A DNA stretch of 64,000 nt from positions 62,001 through 126,000 of the forward strand of contig NZ_CANROA010000001.1 in the NCBI RefSeq assembly GCF_947632095.1, written 5' to 3'. The DNA comes from an uncultured Microbacterium sp. (lineage in GTDB: Bacteria > Actinomycetota > Actinomycetes > Actinomycetales > Microbacteriaceae). The translations under genes and the position numbers were made by a program. Positions within the stretch are counted from its first letter, which is position 1. Every line of letters begins with the position of its first letter. Shown here piece by piece: positions 33,834 through 42,737 of the stretch. A model generated the notes under the pieces. It did no database searches. It was not told the origin of the DNA and saw only the letters and a program-made list of their open reading frames with translations.

Positions 33834-34879
33834 TGCTCACGAGCACCGACGCCCGCGTCGCCGTCGACGCCGTTCTCGACACCTTCTATGCCGAAAGGAT
33901 CGCGCGAGCAGGCGCCTCGGGCAGCCAGTACGAGTTGCTGTGGCGACGCATGCGAGATGCCTCCCGCGGTGGCAAGAGGCTGCGCCCTGGCCTTGTTCTG
34001 CTCGCGCACACGGCGCTGGGCGGCAATGCGCCGGAGGATGCTCTGACCGCTGCCGCCGCGACCGAGCTGATGCACACGGCCCTCCTGTTCCATGACGACG
34101 TCCTCGACGCAGACCTCGTCCGTCGCGGCGAGCCGAACCTTCAGGGGCGCTTCGTCGCCGATGCGTTGGAGTCGGGCCTGGGCGGAGAGCACAGCCGCAC
34201 CTGGGGAGACACAGCCGGCGTGCTCGGCGGAGATCTGCTCATCAGCGCGGTGCATGCTTTCGCCGCCCGGATCAACAGCCCCGCTCGTGTCAAGATCCAC
34301 GAGATCCTCGATGAGAGCATGTTCGTCACCGCCGCCGGCGAACTCGCCGATGTCGGCTACGGGGTCGGAGCCATGCGCCCCGACGCGGCGGAGATCGGTC
34401 GGATGATGGCCGAAAAGACGGCCCACTACACGTTCTCCGCACCGCTGCGCATTGGCGCCGCTCTCGCCGGGGCCTCTGCCGAAGCATCCGCCGAGCTCTC
34501 CCAGATCGGTACAGCGCTCGGATTCATCTATCAGCTGCGCGATGACGTTCTCGGCGTCTTCGGCGACCCGGACACACTGGGCAAGTCGATCGACGGCGAC
34601 CTGCGCGAGGGGAAGAGAACACTGTTGATCGCCCATGCCGAGCATTCGGCCGAGTGGGCTCGGGTGAGCCATCTCTTCGGACGCCGGGGCATCGATGCGG
34701 GCGATGTGGCTCTTCTGCGCCAGGCCATCGTCGATTCCGGTGCGGCCGCGGAGATCGAGCGACTGCTGACCCACGAGGGCGACCAGGTCGCCGCTCGCAT
34801 CGATGCTTCCTCCCTGCCGTTGCCGTTGCGCCAGGAACTGCGCGCGATCGCGCGTCGCTGTGCGGAGAGGGAGTCATGA
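33830..34879 (+). CDS. crtE: Geranylgeranyl diphosphate synthase
   Basis: Trans-prenyltransferase that builds C20 GGPP. The 349 residues carry the first Asp-rich motif LLFHDDVLDAD and the second YQLRDDVLGVFGD; GGKRLRPGLVLLA and the KTAHYTFSAPLRIGAAL segment also fit. The ATG at 33830 forms an ATGA overlap with idi; the next codon is also ATG. Open sequence further upstream in this frame belongs to an idi shadow frame. Linkage to crtB/crtI makes C20 specificity more likely than a longer chain. Confidence 0.93.
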   Translation: MMLTSTDARVAVDAVLDTFYAERIARAGASGSQYELLWRRMRDASRGGKRLRPGLVLLAHTALGGNAPEDALTAAAATELMHTALLFHDDVLDADLVRRGEPNLQGRFVADALESGLGGEHSRTWGDTAGVLGGDLLISAVHAFAARINSPARVKIHEILDESMFVTAAGELADVGYGVGAMRPDAAEIGRMMAEKTAHYTFSAPLRIGAALAGASAEASAELSQIGTALGFIYQLRDDVLGVFGDPDTLGKSIDGDLREGKRTLLIAHAEHSAEWARVSHLFGRRGIDAGDVALLRQAIVDSGAAAEIERLLTHEGDQVAARIDASSLPLPLRQELRAIARRCAERES

Positions 34880-35745
34880 CCCTCACCGGTCTCGATCTCT
34901 TCACCCGTACAGCTCGATCCGCATCCGCGCAGGTGATCACGGCGTACTCGACATCCTTCGGACTCGCCAGCAGACTGCTGACTCCGAGGTCGCGCGGACA
35001 GATCGCCGATATCTACGCCCTGGTCCGCATCGCGGATGAGATCGTCGACGGGCCGGCGGCCGAAGCCGGCCTCTCCCCCGCGGAGAAGGCGGAGATGCTC
35101 GATGAGCTCGAGGCGGAGACGCTGCGGGCGATGGCCCGCGGGTTCAGCGCGAACATGGTCGTGCACGCTTTCGCCGCGACTGCACGGGAGACTGGCATCC
35201 AGAGCGACATCGTCATCCCGTTCTTCGCCTCCATGCGGATGGATCTCGATGAGGATGCCGTCTATGACGACGCCGCTTACCGTCGATACATCCACGGCTC
35301 TGCCGAGGTCGTCGGGTCCATGTGCCTGCGCGTCTTCGCTCAGGAAGGTCGCGGCATCCGCATCGACGATGGCCTCGACGAGGGCGCCCGCCGGCTCGGC
35401 GCCGCCTTCCAGAAGGTGAACTTCCTCCGCGACCTCGGCGACGACTGCGACCGACTGGGCCGGACCTATCTGCCGGCATTCGATCCGGATTCCTTCAGCG
35501 ATGCCGACAAGGATGCCGTCGCCGACGAGATCGAAGAGGACCTCCGCGTCGCGCGCCTCGCCATCAGCCGCCTGCCCCGCCGGTCCCGGCGGGCGACGAC
35601 CGCCGCCGCCGATCTCTTCGGACGGCTCAATACGGAGATCCGTGTGACTCCAGCCACGGAGTTGCGCACGCGCCGCGTCTCGGTTCCGACATCCGTCAAG
35701 CTTCGCATTCTCGCCCGCGCCCTATCTGGACGGAACTCTTCGTGA
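34876..35745 (+). CDS. crtB: Phytoene synthase
   Basis: Head-to-head condensation of two GGPP to 15-cis-phytoene, the first committed C40 step. The 289 residues have the Asp-rich motifs LVRIADEIVD and NFLRDLGDDCDRLGRTYLP, and SFGLASRLLTPRSRGQIADIYALVR at the start. The ATG overlaps the crtE stop (ATGA). The C-terminal region (RLAISRLPRRSRRATTAAADLFGRL) is standard for actinobacterial CrtB. Confidence 0.95.
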   Translation: MTLTGLDLFTRTARSASAQVITAYSTSFGLASRLLTPRSRGQIADIYALVRIADEIVDGPAAEAGLSPAEKAEMLDELEAETLRAMARGFSANMVVHAFAATARETGIQSDIVIPFFASMRMDLDEDAVYDDAAYRRYIHGSAEVVGSMCLRVFAQEGRGIRIDDGLDEGARRLGAAFQKVNFLRDLGDDCDRLGRTYLPAFDPDSFSDADKDAVADEIEEDLRVARLAISRLPRRSRRATTAAADLFGRLNTEIRVTPATELRTRRVSVPTSVKLRILARALSGRNSS

Positions 35746-37304
35746 CCCCCGCACCCTCCGCGCCCCAGCGCATCGTCGTCATCGGCGGCGGCATCTCCGG
35801 TCTCGCCACAGCAGCACTGCTCGCAGCCGACGGTCACACCGTCTCGCTCATCGAGTCGCGCGACGAGCTCGGCGGACGAGCCGGCCGCTACCAGCGCGAC
35901 GGCTTCACCTTCGACACCGGTCCGTCGTGGTATCTCATGCCCGAGGTGTTCGACCACTTCTTCCGCATGCTCGGCTCCTCCTCCGAGCAGGAGCTCGATC
36001 TGGTGCGCCTCGACCCGGGGTACCGGGTCTACTTCGAAGGGGATGCTGAGCGATTCGACCTGCCCGCAGAAGGTGCGCGCGAGGCGATCATCGATCTCGA
36101 TCCCGCATCCCGCGAGGGACTCACCCGCTACTTCGACTCGGCCGCCGAGACGTACGACATCGCCACGAAGCAGTTCCTGTACACGAACTTCTCCTCGCTC
36201 ACCGGGCTCGTCGATGCGGATACGGTGAAGCGCCTCCCGCGTCTCCTGCGTCTGCTGGCACAGCCGCTCGACCGTTTCATCGCCGCGCATTCACCCTCCA
36301 AGCGCGTTCAGCAGGTGCTCGGATACCTGTCGGTGTTCCTCGGCACATCACCGGCCGCTGCACCGAGCATGTACCACCTCATGAGCCATCTCGACGTGGA
36401 TCAGGGCGTCCTGTATCCGCAGGGCGGGTTCTCGACCGTGATATTCGCGATCGAACGGCTCGCACGCGCGCATGGCGTTGAGATCCTCACCGGCACGCGC
36501 GCGACGCGGATCACGGTGGAGAACAATCGCGCGACGGGCGTCGACGCGGTTCGCGACGGGGCATCCGTGCATTTCGATGCGGATGTCGTCGTCTCCACCG
36601 CGGATCTCGACATCACGGAGAACACGCTGCTCGACAAGCCCGAGCACCGCAGCACATCGACCCGCTGGTGGAAGAAGAGAAACCCCGGCCCCGGTGCGGT
36701 CCTCGCACTTCTCGGCGTCGAGGGAGAACTCCCCCAGCTCGCCCACCACACGCTGCTGTTCGCCGACCGCTGGGAAGAGGGCTTCGACGCGATCTATGGG
36801 GACGAGCCGCACATCCCCGACCCGGCCTCGCTGTACATCTGCCGTCCGAGCGCGACGGATGACACGGTCGCCCCGGTCGGGCACGAGAACCTGTTCGTGC
36901 TCGTGCCCGTCCCGGCTGACCCGGGCATCGGTTCGGGTGGCGACGATGGAGCGGGGCACGAGCGGGTCGAGCGCACGGTCGACGCGGCGATCGCGCAGAT
37001 CTCCGAGTGGGCCGGAATCCCCGACCTCGCGGATCGGATCGTCGTCCGCCACTCGATCGGACCAGCCGACTTCGAGCGCGAGTACGGCTCTTGGCGGGGC
37101 GGCGCGATCGGTCCCGCGCACACCCTTCAACAGAGCGCGTTCTTCCGAGGCAGCACACGCTCTCGCAAGGTCGACGGGCTCTTGTACGCCGGGGCGACCA
37201 CGGTGCCCGGTGTGGGGCTGCCGATGTGCCTGATCAGCGCCGAACTGGTGCTCAAGCGCATGCGCGACGATCAGAGCGCAGGCCCCACGGAGACAGCGGC
37301 GTGA
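35742..37304 (+). CDS. crtI: Phytoene desaturase (lycopene-forming)
   Basis: FAD-dependent desaturase acting on phytoene; in C50 pathways it makes lycopene. The 520 residues have the dinucleotide fold VVIGGGISGLATAALLAADG near the N-terminus, GGRAGRYQRDGFTFDTGPSWYLMPEVF, and the C-terminal bacterial-type desaturase signature YAGATTVPGVGLPMCLISAEL. GTG at 35742 overlaps crtB (GTGA); an open frame upstream is shadow sequence. The number of desaturation steps cannot be read from sequence; lycopene is inferred from the CrtYe/Yf/Eb genes that follow. Confidence 0.95.
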   Translation: MTPAPSAPQRIVVIGGGISGLATAALLAADGHTVSLIESRDELGGRAGRYQRDGFTFDTGPSWYLMPEVFDHFFRMLGSSSEQELDLVRLDPGYRVYFEGDAERFDLPAEGAREAIIDLDPASREGLTRYFDSAAETYDIATKQFLYTNFSSLTGLVDADTVKRLPRLLRLLAQPLDRFIAAHSPSKRVQQVLGYLSVFLGTSPAAAPSMYHLMSHLDVDQGVLYPQGGFSTVIFAIERLARAHGVEILTGTRATRITVENNRATGVDAVRDGASVHFDADVVVSTADLDITENTLLDKPEHRSTSTRWWKKRNPGPGAVLALLGVEGELPQLAHHTLLFADRWEEGFDAIYGDEPHIPDPASLYICRPSATDDTVAPVGHENLFVLVPVPADPGIGSGGDDGAGHERVERTVDAAIAQISEWAGIPDLADRIVVRHSIGPADFEREYGSWRGGAIGPAHTLQQSAFFRGSTRSRKVDGLLYAGATTVPGVGLPMCLISAELVLKRMRDDQSAGPTETAA

Positions 37305-37645
37305 CCTACGGATATCTCCTCGCGCTGCTCGTGAGCTTCGGCTGCGTCGTCGCGGTCGATATTCGCTTCCGTCTCTTCCTCGGGCGGTCGCTCCCCTCGG
37401 CGCTTCTCGTGCTCGGGGTGGGGCTGGCCTTCTTCCTCGCCTGGGATGCCGCGGGAATCGGCCTGTCGATCTTCGCCCGCGGTGACAGCCCTTTCCTGCT
37501 GGGCATCATGCTCGCCCCGGAACTCCCGCTCGAGGAGCCGATCTTCCTGCTGTTCCTCTGCGAGGTGACGATGGTGCTCGTGCTGGGAACTCAGCGTCTG
37601 CTCGAGAGCCGACGCGCGAGCGGGCACGGCGAGGCGGAGCGATGA
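37301..37645 (+). CDS. crtYe: C50 carotenoid cyclase subunit, CrtYe type
   Basis: 114 residues with three predicted membrane helices (YLLALLVSFGCVVAVDI, ALLVLGVGLAFFLAWDAAGI, PIFLLFLCEVTMVLVLG) and the lycopene-cyclase-domain segment LGIMLAPELPLEEPIFLLFL, in which PxE(E)P is conserved. Two short subunits together form the heterodimeric cyclase acting on C50 acyclic carotenoids. GTG overlaps crtI (GTGA). The ring type (epsilon, beta or gamma) is not decidable from sequence. Confidence 0.88.
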   Translation: MTYGYLLALLVSFGCVVAVDIRFRLFLGRSLPSALLVLGVGLAFFLAWDAAGIGLSIFARGDSPFLLGIMLAPELPLEEPIFLLFLCEVTMVLVLGTQRLLESRRASGHGEAER

Positions 37646-37959
37646 CCTATCTGCTTCTTGCCGGCATCTTCCTCGCGATAGCCGGGGTCAGCGCGCTCAT
37701 CCTGCGCGCACGCACCCGGCACCCGCGCCGAGCGGGCGTGCGGCTGCCTGCTCTTCTCCTCGGAGGGGCAGCCCTCCTCATCCTCACGGCGGTCTTCGAC
37801 ACCGTCATGATCGCCGTCGGGCTGTTCACGTACGCCGATGAGCACATCATCGGTCTGCGGATCGGACTCGCTCCACTCGAAGACTTCGCCTACCCCCTCG
37901 CCGCCCTGATCCTTCTGCCCGCACTGTGGGCTTTCCTCCGGAGCCGTCATGATCACTGA
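37642..37959 (+). CDS. crtYf: C50 carotenoid cyclase subunit, CrtYf type
   Basis: 105 residues, three predicted membrane helices (LLLAGIFLAIAGVSALIL, PALLLGGAALLILTAVFDTVMI, FAYPLAALILLPALWAFL), with the partner motif IGLAPLEDFAYPLAALILLP matching the second half of lycopene cyclase. ATG overlaps crtYe (ATGA), and its end overlaps crtEb by 11 bp. Such a short split subunit is characteristic of actinobacterial C50 pathways. Confidence 0.88.
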   Translation: MTYLLLAGIFLAIAGVSALILRARTRHPRRAGVRLPALLLGGAALLILTAVFDTVMIAVGLFTYADEHIIGLRIGLAPLEDFAYPLAALILLPALWAFLRSRHDH

Positions 37960-38809
37960 TCTCCTCGCCGCATCCCGCCCCATCAGCTGGATCAACACCG
38001 CTTTCCCGTTCGCAGCCGCCTATCTGCTGGTATCGGGAGAGGTCGACCTGACGCTGGTGATCGGAACCGTCTTCTTCCTGATCCCCTACAACCTGGCGAT
38101 GTACGGCATCAACGATGTCTTCGACTACGCCTCGGATTTGAAGAATCCCCGTAAGGGCGGTGTCGAGGGCGCACTTCTCGACCCGCGCCGCCACCGCGGA
38201 GTGCTCATCGCGGCGGGGCTGTCGTGCCTGCCGTTCCTCATGTATCTCGTGATCGTGGGCGACCCGGTCTCGTGGCTCGTCCTCGCGATCAGCATGTTCG
38301 CCGTCTACGCCTACTCGGCGCCGCCGTTCCGCTTCAAGGAGATCCCGTTCCTCGACTCGATCACCTCGAGCACGCACTTCGTGAGCCCGGCGCTGTTCGG
38401 GCTCCTGCTCGCCGGCGGCACTCCGGATGCCGGATCGATCACGATCCTCGTGGCCTTCTTCCTCTGGGGCATGGCCAGCCACGCCTTCGGAGCCGTGCAG
38501 GACGTGGTCCCCGACCGCGACGGAGGCATCGCCTCGATAGCCACCGTGCTGGGCGCCGCCTGGACCGTCCGCGTCGCCCTGCTGTTCTGGACCGCGGCAG
38601 GAGTCCTGATGCTGACGACCGGGCCGCCCGCGGCATGGGCCGCTGTGCTCGCGATCCCCTACCTGATCGCCGCCGGCCCGTTCTGGCGCGTCGACGACGC
38701 CGATTCCGCAACCGCGAACCGCGGCTGGAAGCACTTCCTCTGGATCAACTACGCATGCGGCTTCGCCGTCACGATGCTCCTCATCATCACCGCGATCACC
38801 TCCGCGTGA
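37949..38809 (+). CDS. crtEb: Lycopene elongase (UbiA prenyltransferase), C50 carotenoid
   Basis: Adds C5 units to lycopene, giving C50 carotenoids. The 286 residues form a UbiA-type multi-span protein. The Asp motifs are NDVFDYASD (near residue 55) and QDVVPDRDGGI (near 185); several hydrophobic spans surround them. It sits after crtYe/crtYf, the same order as in C50-producing relatives. Its stop overlaps the ferrochelatase start (TGATG). Confidence 0.92.
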   Translation: MITDLLAASRPISWINTAFPFAAAYLLVSGEVDLTLVIGTVFFLIPYNLAMYGINDVFDYASDLKNPRKGGVEGALLDPRRHRGVLIAAGLSCLPFLMYLVIVGDPVSWLVLAISMFAVYAYSAPPFRFKEIPFLDSITSSTHFVSPALFGLLLAGGTPDAGSITILVAFFLWGMASHAFGAVQDVVPDRDGGIASIATVLGAAWTVRVALLFWTAAGVLMLTTGPPAAWAAVLAIPYLIAAGPFWRVDDADSATANRGWKHFLWINYACGFAVTMLLIITAITSA

Positions 38810-40017
38810 TGAACCGCCCCTCGACCTCGGAGATCCCGATGAACGACACCACTGCTGTCCCCCATGCCTCACCCGCGACGGTCTGCGGCGCGCCATTCGC
38901 GGCGCAGCCCCAGCCGTACGATGCAATCCTCCTGGCCGGTTTCGGCGGCCCCGAAGGGCAGGATGACGTGATCCCGTTCCTGCGCAACGTCACGCGCGGC
39001 CGCGGCATCCCGGATGAACGCCTCGAAGAGGTCGCGCACCACTACCGCCACTTCGGCGGCGTCAGCCCGATCAACGCGCAGAACCGCCTCCTGAAAGCGG
39101 CGCTCGAGGCGGAGATCGCGCACCGCGGCCTGCCCCTGCCGGTCTACTGGGGCAACCGCAACTGGGCTCCCTATCTCGACGAGTCGGTTCGCGAGGCAGC
39201 CGGCAACGGACACACGCGCCTGCTCGGTCTTGCGACCAGTGCATACAGCTCGTTCTCGAGCTGCCGTCAGTATCGGGAGGACTTCGCGCGCGTCCTCGAA
39301 GAGACCGAGCTCGTCGGTACCGTGACGATCGACAAGATCCGCCAGTTCTTCGATCACCCGGGCTTCATCGATTCCTTCGTCGCGTCGATCGTCGACGAGC
39401 TGGGACGTTTCCTCGACGATGGCATCGTCGCCCAGGCCCTCCGGGTGCTGTTCACCACGCACTCGATCCCGACCGCCGACGCTCAGCGCTCCGGCCCCCG
39501 TGATCAGGACTTCGGCTCCGGCGGAGCTTATGAGGCCCAGCACCGCGCCGTGGCCGCAGCCGTGATGGAGCGCGCAGCCTCCCAGGACGCACGTCTGGCG
39601 GATGTCGCCTGGGAGCTGGTGTACCAGTCGCGCTCCGGCCCGGCCTCGCAGCCCTGGCTCGAGCCCGACATCTGCGACCGGATCTCCGAGCTGCCCGCCG
39701 AAGGGATTTCGGCGATCGCCATCTCCCCCATCGGGTTCGTCAGCGACCACATGGAGGTGATGTGGGATCTCGACAACGAGGCGCTCGAAGCCGCTGAGGA
39801 AGCCGGTCTTCGCGCGGCGCGCACGGCCACGCCGGGGGCCGATCCGATCTTCGTGCGCGGTCTCGTGGACCTGATCGAGGAGCGGATCGCGGCGGTCGCC
39901 CCAGCCGATCGCATCACCGGCACGTCGCTGGGCCCGTGGTTCGATGTGTGCCGCCCCGGATGCTGTGAGAACGTGCGCGCCGGGTTCAAACCGGCTGCGG
40001 CGGGCGTCGCACCGTGA
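38809..40017 (+). CDS. cpfC: Coproporphyrin ferrochelatase
   Basis: Actinobacterial/Firmicute-type ferrochelatase inserting Fe(II) into coproporphyrin III (formerly hemH). 402 residues; the core starts AILLAGFGGPEGQDDVIPFLRNV; FTTHSIPTADAQ carries the catalytic His, and SPIGFVSDHMEVMWDLD the C-terminal conserved segment. Cysteines in SSCRQYRE and the C-terminal DVCRPGCCENV may hold a [2Fe-2S] cluster, as in other actinobacteria. The start gives a TGATG overlap with crtEb; a Met ten codons later is an alternative. Co-transcription with carotenoid genes is unusual for a heme gene. Confidence 0.92.
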   Translation: MNRPSTSEIPMNDTTAVPHASPATVCGAPFAAQPQPYDAILLAGFGGPEGQDDVIPFLRNVTRGRGIPDERLEEVAHHYRHFGGVSPINAQNRLLKAALEAEIAHRGLPLPVYWGNRNWAPYLDESVREAAGNGHTRLLGLATSAYSSFSSCRQYREDFARVLEETELVGTVTIDKIRQFFDHPGFIDSFVASIVDELGRFLDDGIVAQALRVLFTTHSIPTADAQRSGPRDQDFGSGGAYEAQHRAVAAAVMERAASQDARLADVAWELVYQSRSGPASQPWLEPDICDRISELPAEGISAIAISPIGFVSDHMEVMWDLDNEALEAAEEAGLRAARTATPGADPIFVRGLVDLIEERIAAVAPADRITGTSLGPWFDVCRPGCCENVRAGFKPAAAGVAP

Positions 40018-41363
40018 CAGCCCCGGTGCTGGTGTGGTTCCGCGATGACCTGCGCATCGCGGACCACCCGGCATTGCACACGGCCGCCGCCACCGGCGCG
40101 CCGATCATCGGGATCTATGTTCTCGACGAGGAATCCGCCGGCGTTCGCGCGCTCGGCGGCGCCGCCCGATGGTGGCTGCATCATTCGCTCACCTCGCTGG
40201 GTGAACGACTCGCCGAGCGCGGCGTGCGCCTCGTCCTGCGGCGGGGGCCTGCGGTCCGTTTGATCCGTGAGCTCGTGACGGAGACCGGGGCGCGCGGCAT
40301 CCACTGGAATAGGCGCTACGGCAAGCCGGAGCGCGATATCGATGCGGAGCTCAAGAGCGGCCTCCGCGACGAGGGTGTCGACGCGCACTCTCACGCCGGG
40401 AATCTCCTCCACGAACCATGGACCGTGCAGACCGGGGCCGGGACGCACTATTCGGTCTTCACCCCCTTCTGGCGTGCCTGTCAGGCTCTCCCCGCTCCGC
40501 GGCTGCCGCTGCCCGAACCGCCCCGAATGACGCCGGCCGCGGTCGACATCGCCTCCGATGCGCTCACCGACTGGGAACTTCTGCCGACAGCGCCGGACTG
40601 GGCCGCGGGGCTCCGCACCGCCTGGACACCCGGCGAGCCCGCAGCGGTCGCACGCCTGCACGAATTCCTCGAGGACGACCTCTCCGACTATGACCGGGCT
40701 CGTGATGAGCCGGCATCGGGCGCGACGTCGATGATCTCACCCCGCCTGCGCTGGGGCGAGATCAGCCCCCATACGGCCTGGCACGCCGCAGTCGAGGTAG
40801 GCGGTTCCGCCCGGTTCCTCGCAGAGCTCGGCTGGCGGGAGTTCGCCTGGCACACGCTCTTCCACTTCCCCGCCCTCGCCGACGATAATCTTCGTCCCGA
40901 ATTCGACGCGTTCCCCTGGCCGCCCCTCGACCCCGACATGCTCGTCTCCTGGCAGCGCGGCGAGACGGGCATTCCGCTCGTCGACGCCGGCATGCGGGAG
41001 CTCTGGGAGACCGGGCACATGCACAACCGTGTGCGCATGGTGACGGCATCCTTCCTCATCAAGAACCTGCTCATCGACTGGCGGATCGGGGAGGAATGGT
41101 TCTGGGACACGCTCGTCGACGCGGATGCCGCCAGCAACCCGTTCAACTGGCAGTGGGTCGCCGGATCCGGAGCCGATGCGGCACCCTACTTCCGCGTCTT
41201 CAACCCGATCCTGCAGGCCGAGAAATTCGACCCGCACGGCGAGTACATCCGCCGGTGGGGCGGGGCGACGAGCAGAGAGCCCATCGTCGATCTGCGTGCG
41301 ACGCGTCAGGCGGCGCTCAACGCCTATGAAGCGGTCAAGAGCTCTCAGCGTCCGGCGCGCTGA
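40014..41363 (+). CDS. phr: Deoxyribodipyrimidine photolyase
   Basis: Flavoprotein that splits UV-induced pyrimidine dimers with light. The 449 residues begin TAPVLVWFRDDLRIADHPAL (photolyase N-terminal alpha/beta domain). The FAD domain includes LRWGEISPHTAWHAA, WREFAWHTLFHFP, and the C-terminal signature GIPLVDAGMRELWETGHMHNRVRMVTASFL...NPFNWQWVAGSGADAAPYFRVFNP. GTG overlaps cpfC (GTGA). It closes the nine-gene operon and overlaps a convergent small gene by 29 bp. Confidence 0.95.
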   Translation: MTAPVLVWFRDDLRIADHPALHTAAATGAPIIGIYVLDEESAGVRALGGAARWWLHHSLTSLGERLAERGVRLVLRRGPAVRLIRELVTETGARGIHWNRRYGKPERDIDAELKSGLRDEGVDAHSHAGNLLHEPWTVQTGAGTHYSVFTPFWRACQALPAPRLPLPEPPRMTPAAVDIASDALTDWELLPTAPDWAAGLRTAWTPGEPAAVARLHEFLEDDLSDYDRARDEPASGATSMISPRLRWGEISPHTAWHAAVEVGGSARFLAELGWREFAWHTLFHFPALADDNLRPEFDAFPWPPLDPDMLVSWQRGETGIPLVDAGMRELWETGHMHNRVRMVTASFLIKNLLIDWRIGEEWFWDTLVDADAASNPFNWQWVAGSGADAAPYFRVFNPILQAEKFDPHGEYIRRWGGATSREPIVDLRATRQAALNAYEAVKSSQRPAR

Positions 41364-41562
41364 GGTCCTGTCCCGCGTCCGCTTCCGGCATCCCCGGCCC
41401 GGGGCCGGGACGCACGGTCGCATCGTTCCGGATATCCACGCGGGTCGCCGTGCCGCTCCTCGTCACCTCGATGCGCGGGGCGGCGTCCGCCTCGGTCGCC
41501 GCCGGAGCGGCCGTGAGCTGATCGCGCCGCTTCTCCTCGGGTGTCTGCTCGGTACTCGTCAT
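41335..41562 (-). CDS. Small Thr/Ala/Pro-rich protein, function unknown
   Basis: 75 residues (MTSTEQTPEEKRRDQLTAAP start), low complexity, no clear domain. The second of two ATG codons is used because GGAGG is better spaced from it. Its 3' end overlaps the phr gene by 29 bp on the opposite strand, and a CCCGGCC/GGCCGGG hairpin lies inside the coding region. The good ribosome binding site argues for a real gene; function not inferred. Confidence 0.5.
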   Translation of the reverse strand: MTSTEQTPEEKRRDQLTAAPAATEADAAPRIEVTRSGTATRVDIRNDATVRPGPGPGMPEADAGQDLSAPDAESS

Positions 41563-41646
41563 CATGTCCTCCTCAATGAGGGTGCCCACGATAGTGTTCA
41601 GCGCTCGCACGTCCGATGGGCTTGACATCCGTTCCGCGGGGCGGCC

Positions 41647-42141
41647 TCAGATCTGGACGCGCCACCCGTGCCGATCGGCGAGAGCCTGGGCGATATACGT
41701 GAAGCGATTCCGATCCAGAGGTGACGCCTCACGACGGATCCCCTGATGGTGGATGCTGTAGAGCTTGTCCATCTCGATCCAGGAGTCGCGCTTGTGGTTG
41801 TCCCAGGTGCCCGGTCCGAGCAGCATGAGGTTCTGGGCACCGGGACGCGCCTTCGTCGTGAGCTTCAACGCATAGACGCGCAGCGTGTCGTGGCGGGCGA
41901 TGACGAGCATCGGGCGGTCCTTGCCCTGCTCGGGATCCTCGGCGTACGGCACCCAGGCCCAGACGATCTCACCCGTATCGGGGATGCCGTTGAGGCGCTG
42001 CGGCGCGTAGGTGATGAGCACGTCGCGCGAGGCGGGGTCGGTGACCTCCCATGCGCGGGTGATGAGTTCCTGCAGCTCGATGCGGCGCTGCAGCGGGCTT
42101 TTGATTCCGAGCCTGCGACGCACCCATGAGATGAGTCCCAT
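41647..42141 (-). CDS. PemK/MazF-like protein, copy 1
   Basis: 164 residues. After a short helical N-terminus (GLISWVRRRLGIKSPLQRR) comes the PemK/MazF-like segment DTGEIVWAWVPYAEDPEQGKDRPMLVIARHDTLRVYALKL, ending in TYIAQALADRHGW. Proteins with this GKDRPVLVI core are usually annotated as PemK/MazF toxins (PF02452 family), but no antitoxin is adjacent. Its start overlaps the stop of the paralogue upstream (TGATG), so they are co-translated. Toxicity is not shown. Confidence 0.8.
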   Translation of the reverse strand: MGLISWVRRRLGIKSPLQRRIELQELITRAWEVTDPASRDVLITYAPQRLNGIPDTGEIVWAWVPYAEDPEQGKDRPMLVIARHDTLRVYALKLTTKARPGAQNLMLLGPGTWDNHKRDSWIEMDKLYSIHHQGIRREASPLDRNRFTYIAQALADRHGWRVQI

Positions 42142-42719
42142 CAGGCGGTGCGCGCCCATCCGTAGCGGGCGATGAGCGCGGAGGCGACGCGGTCGTAGCG
42201 TCCGCGGTCGAGGATCGCCGCCTCGCGCCGCATACCCCGATCGTGCACGCTGTAGAGCTGCTCGATGTCGACCCAGGACTCGCGCCCCTGGGAATCCCAC
42301 GCACCACTGCCGATCGAGAGGTAGTCGCGGTCGCGCTCATGCGCCTTGCTCGTCATGCGGACCGCGTAGACCCGATCCGAGGACTGACGGCCGATGACGA
42401 GCACCGGGCGGTCCTTGCCGCGCCCATCGTTCTCCTCATACGGCACCCAGGTCCAGATGACCTCTCCGGAATCCGGAGCACCGTCCTTCTCGGGTGCGTA
42501 GTCGACCAGGAGATCCGTGATGCGCTCGGGGTCGATCCGCACGGTGTCGCTCCCCCGCGCGCGCCCGGCTTCCACCGTGGGAGCGGCGGATGGGGCATCC
42601 ACCCGCAGGGTTGCACGAGGACGTCCCGCCTTCGTCGTTGAAGGTCGGGACGTCCGGTTGGTCAGGGTGTCGATGGCGAGGCCGAGGAGTCGGCCGAGAA
42701 TGCTCTGAGAAGAACTCAC
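42141..42719 (-). CDS. PemK/MazF-like protein, copy 2
   Basis: 192 residues with a GTG start. The N-terminus (about 1-60) is a Thr/Pro/Ala-rich linker absent from copy 1. The core DSGEVIWTWVPYEENDGRGKDRPVLVIGRQSSDRVYAVRM, then WVDIEQLYSVHDRGMRREA and ALIARYGW, aligns throughout with copy 1, so the two arose by duplication. It lies 18 bp after amtB on the same strand. No antitoxin-like small gene is adjacent. Confidence 0.8.
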   Translation of the reverse strand: MSSSQSILGRLLGLAIDTLTNRTSRPSTTKAGRPRATLRVDAPSAAPTVEAGRARGSDTVRIDPERITDLLVDYAPEKDGAPDSGEVIWTWVPYEENDGRGKDRPVLVIGRQSSDRVYAVRMTSKAHERDRDYLSIGSGAWDSQGRESWVDIEQLYSVHDRGMRREAAILDRGRYDRVASALIARYGWARTA

Positions 42720-42737
42720 CTCGACACCCTATCGATC

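Noticed and set aside
41388..41406. CCCGGCC/GGCCGGG hairpin as a terminator of the photoprotection operon
   Set aside because: It lies inside a small gene and has no T-run; the operon's real end is not visible.
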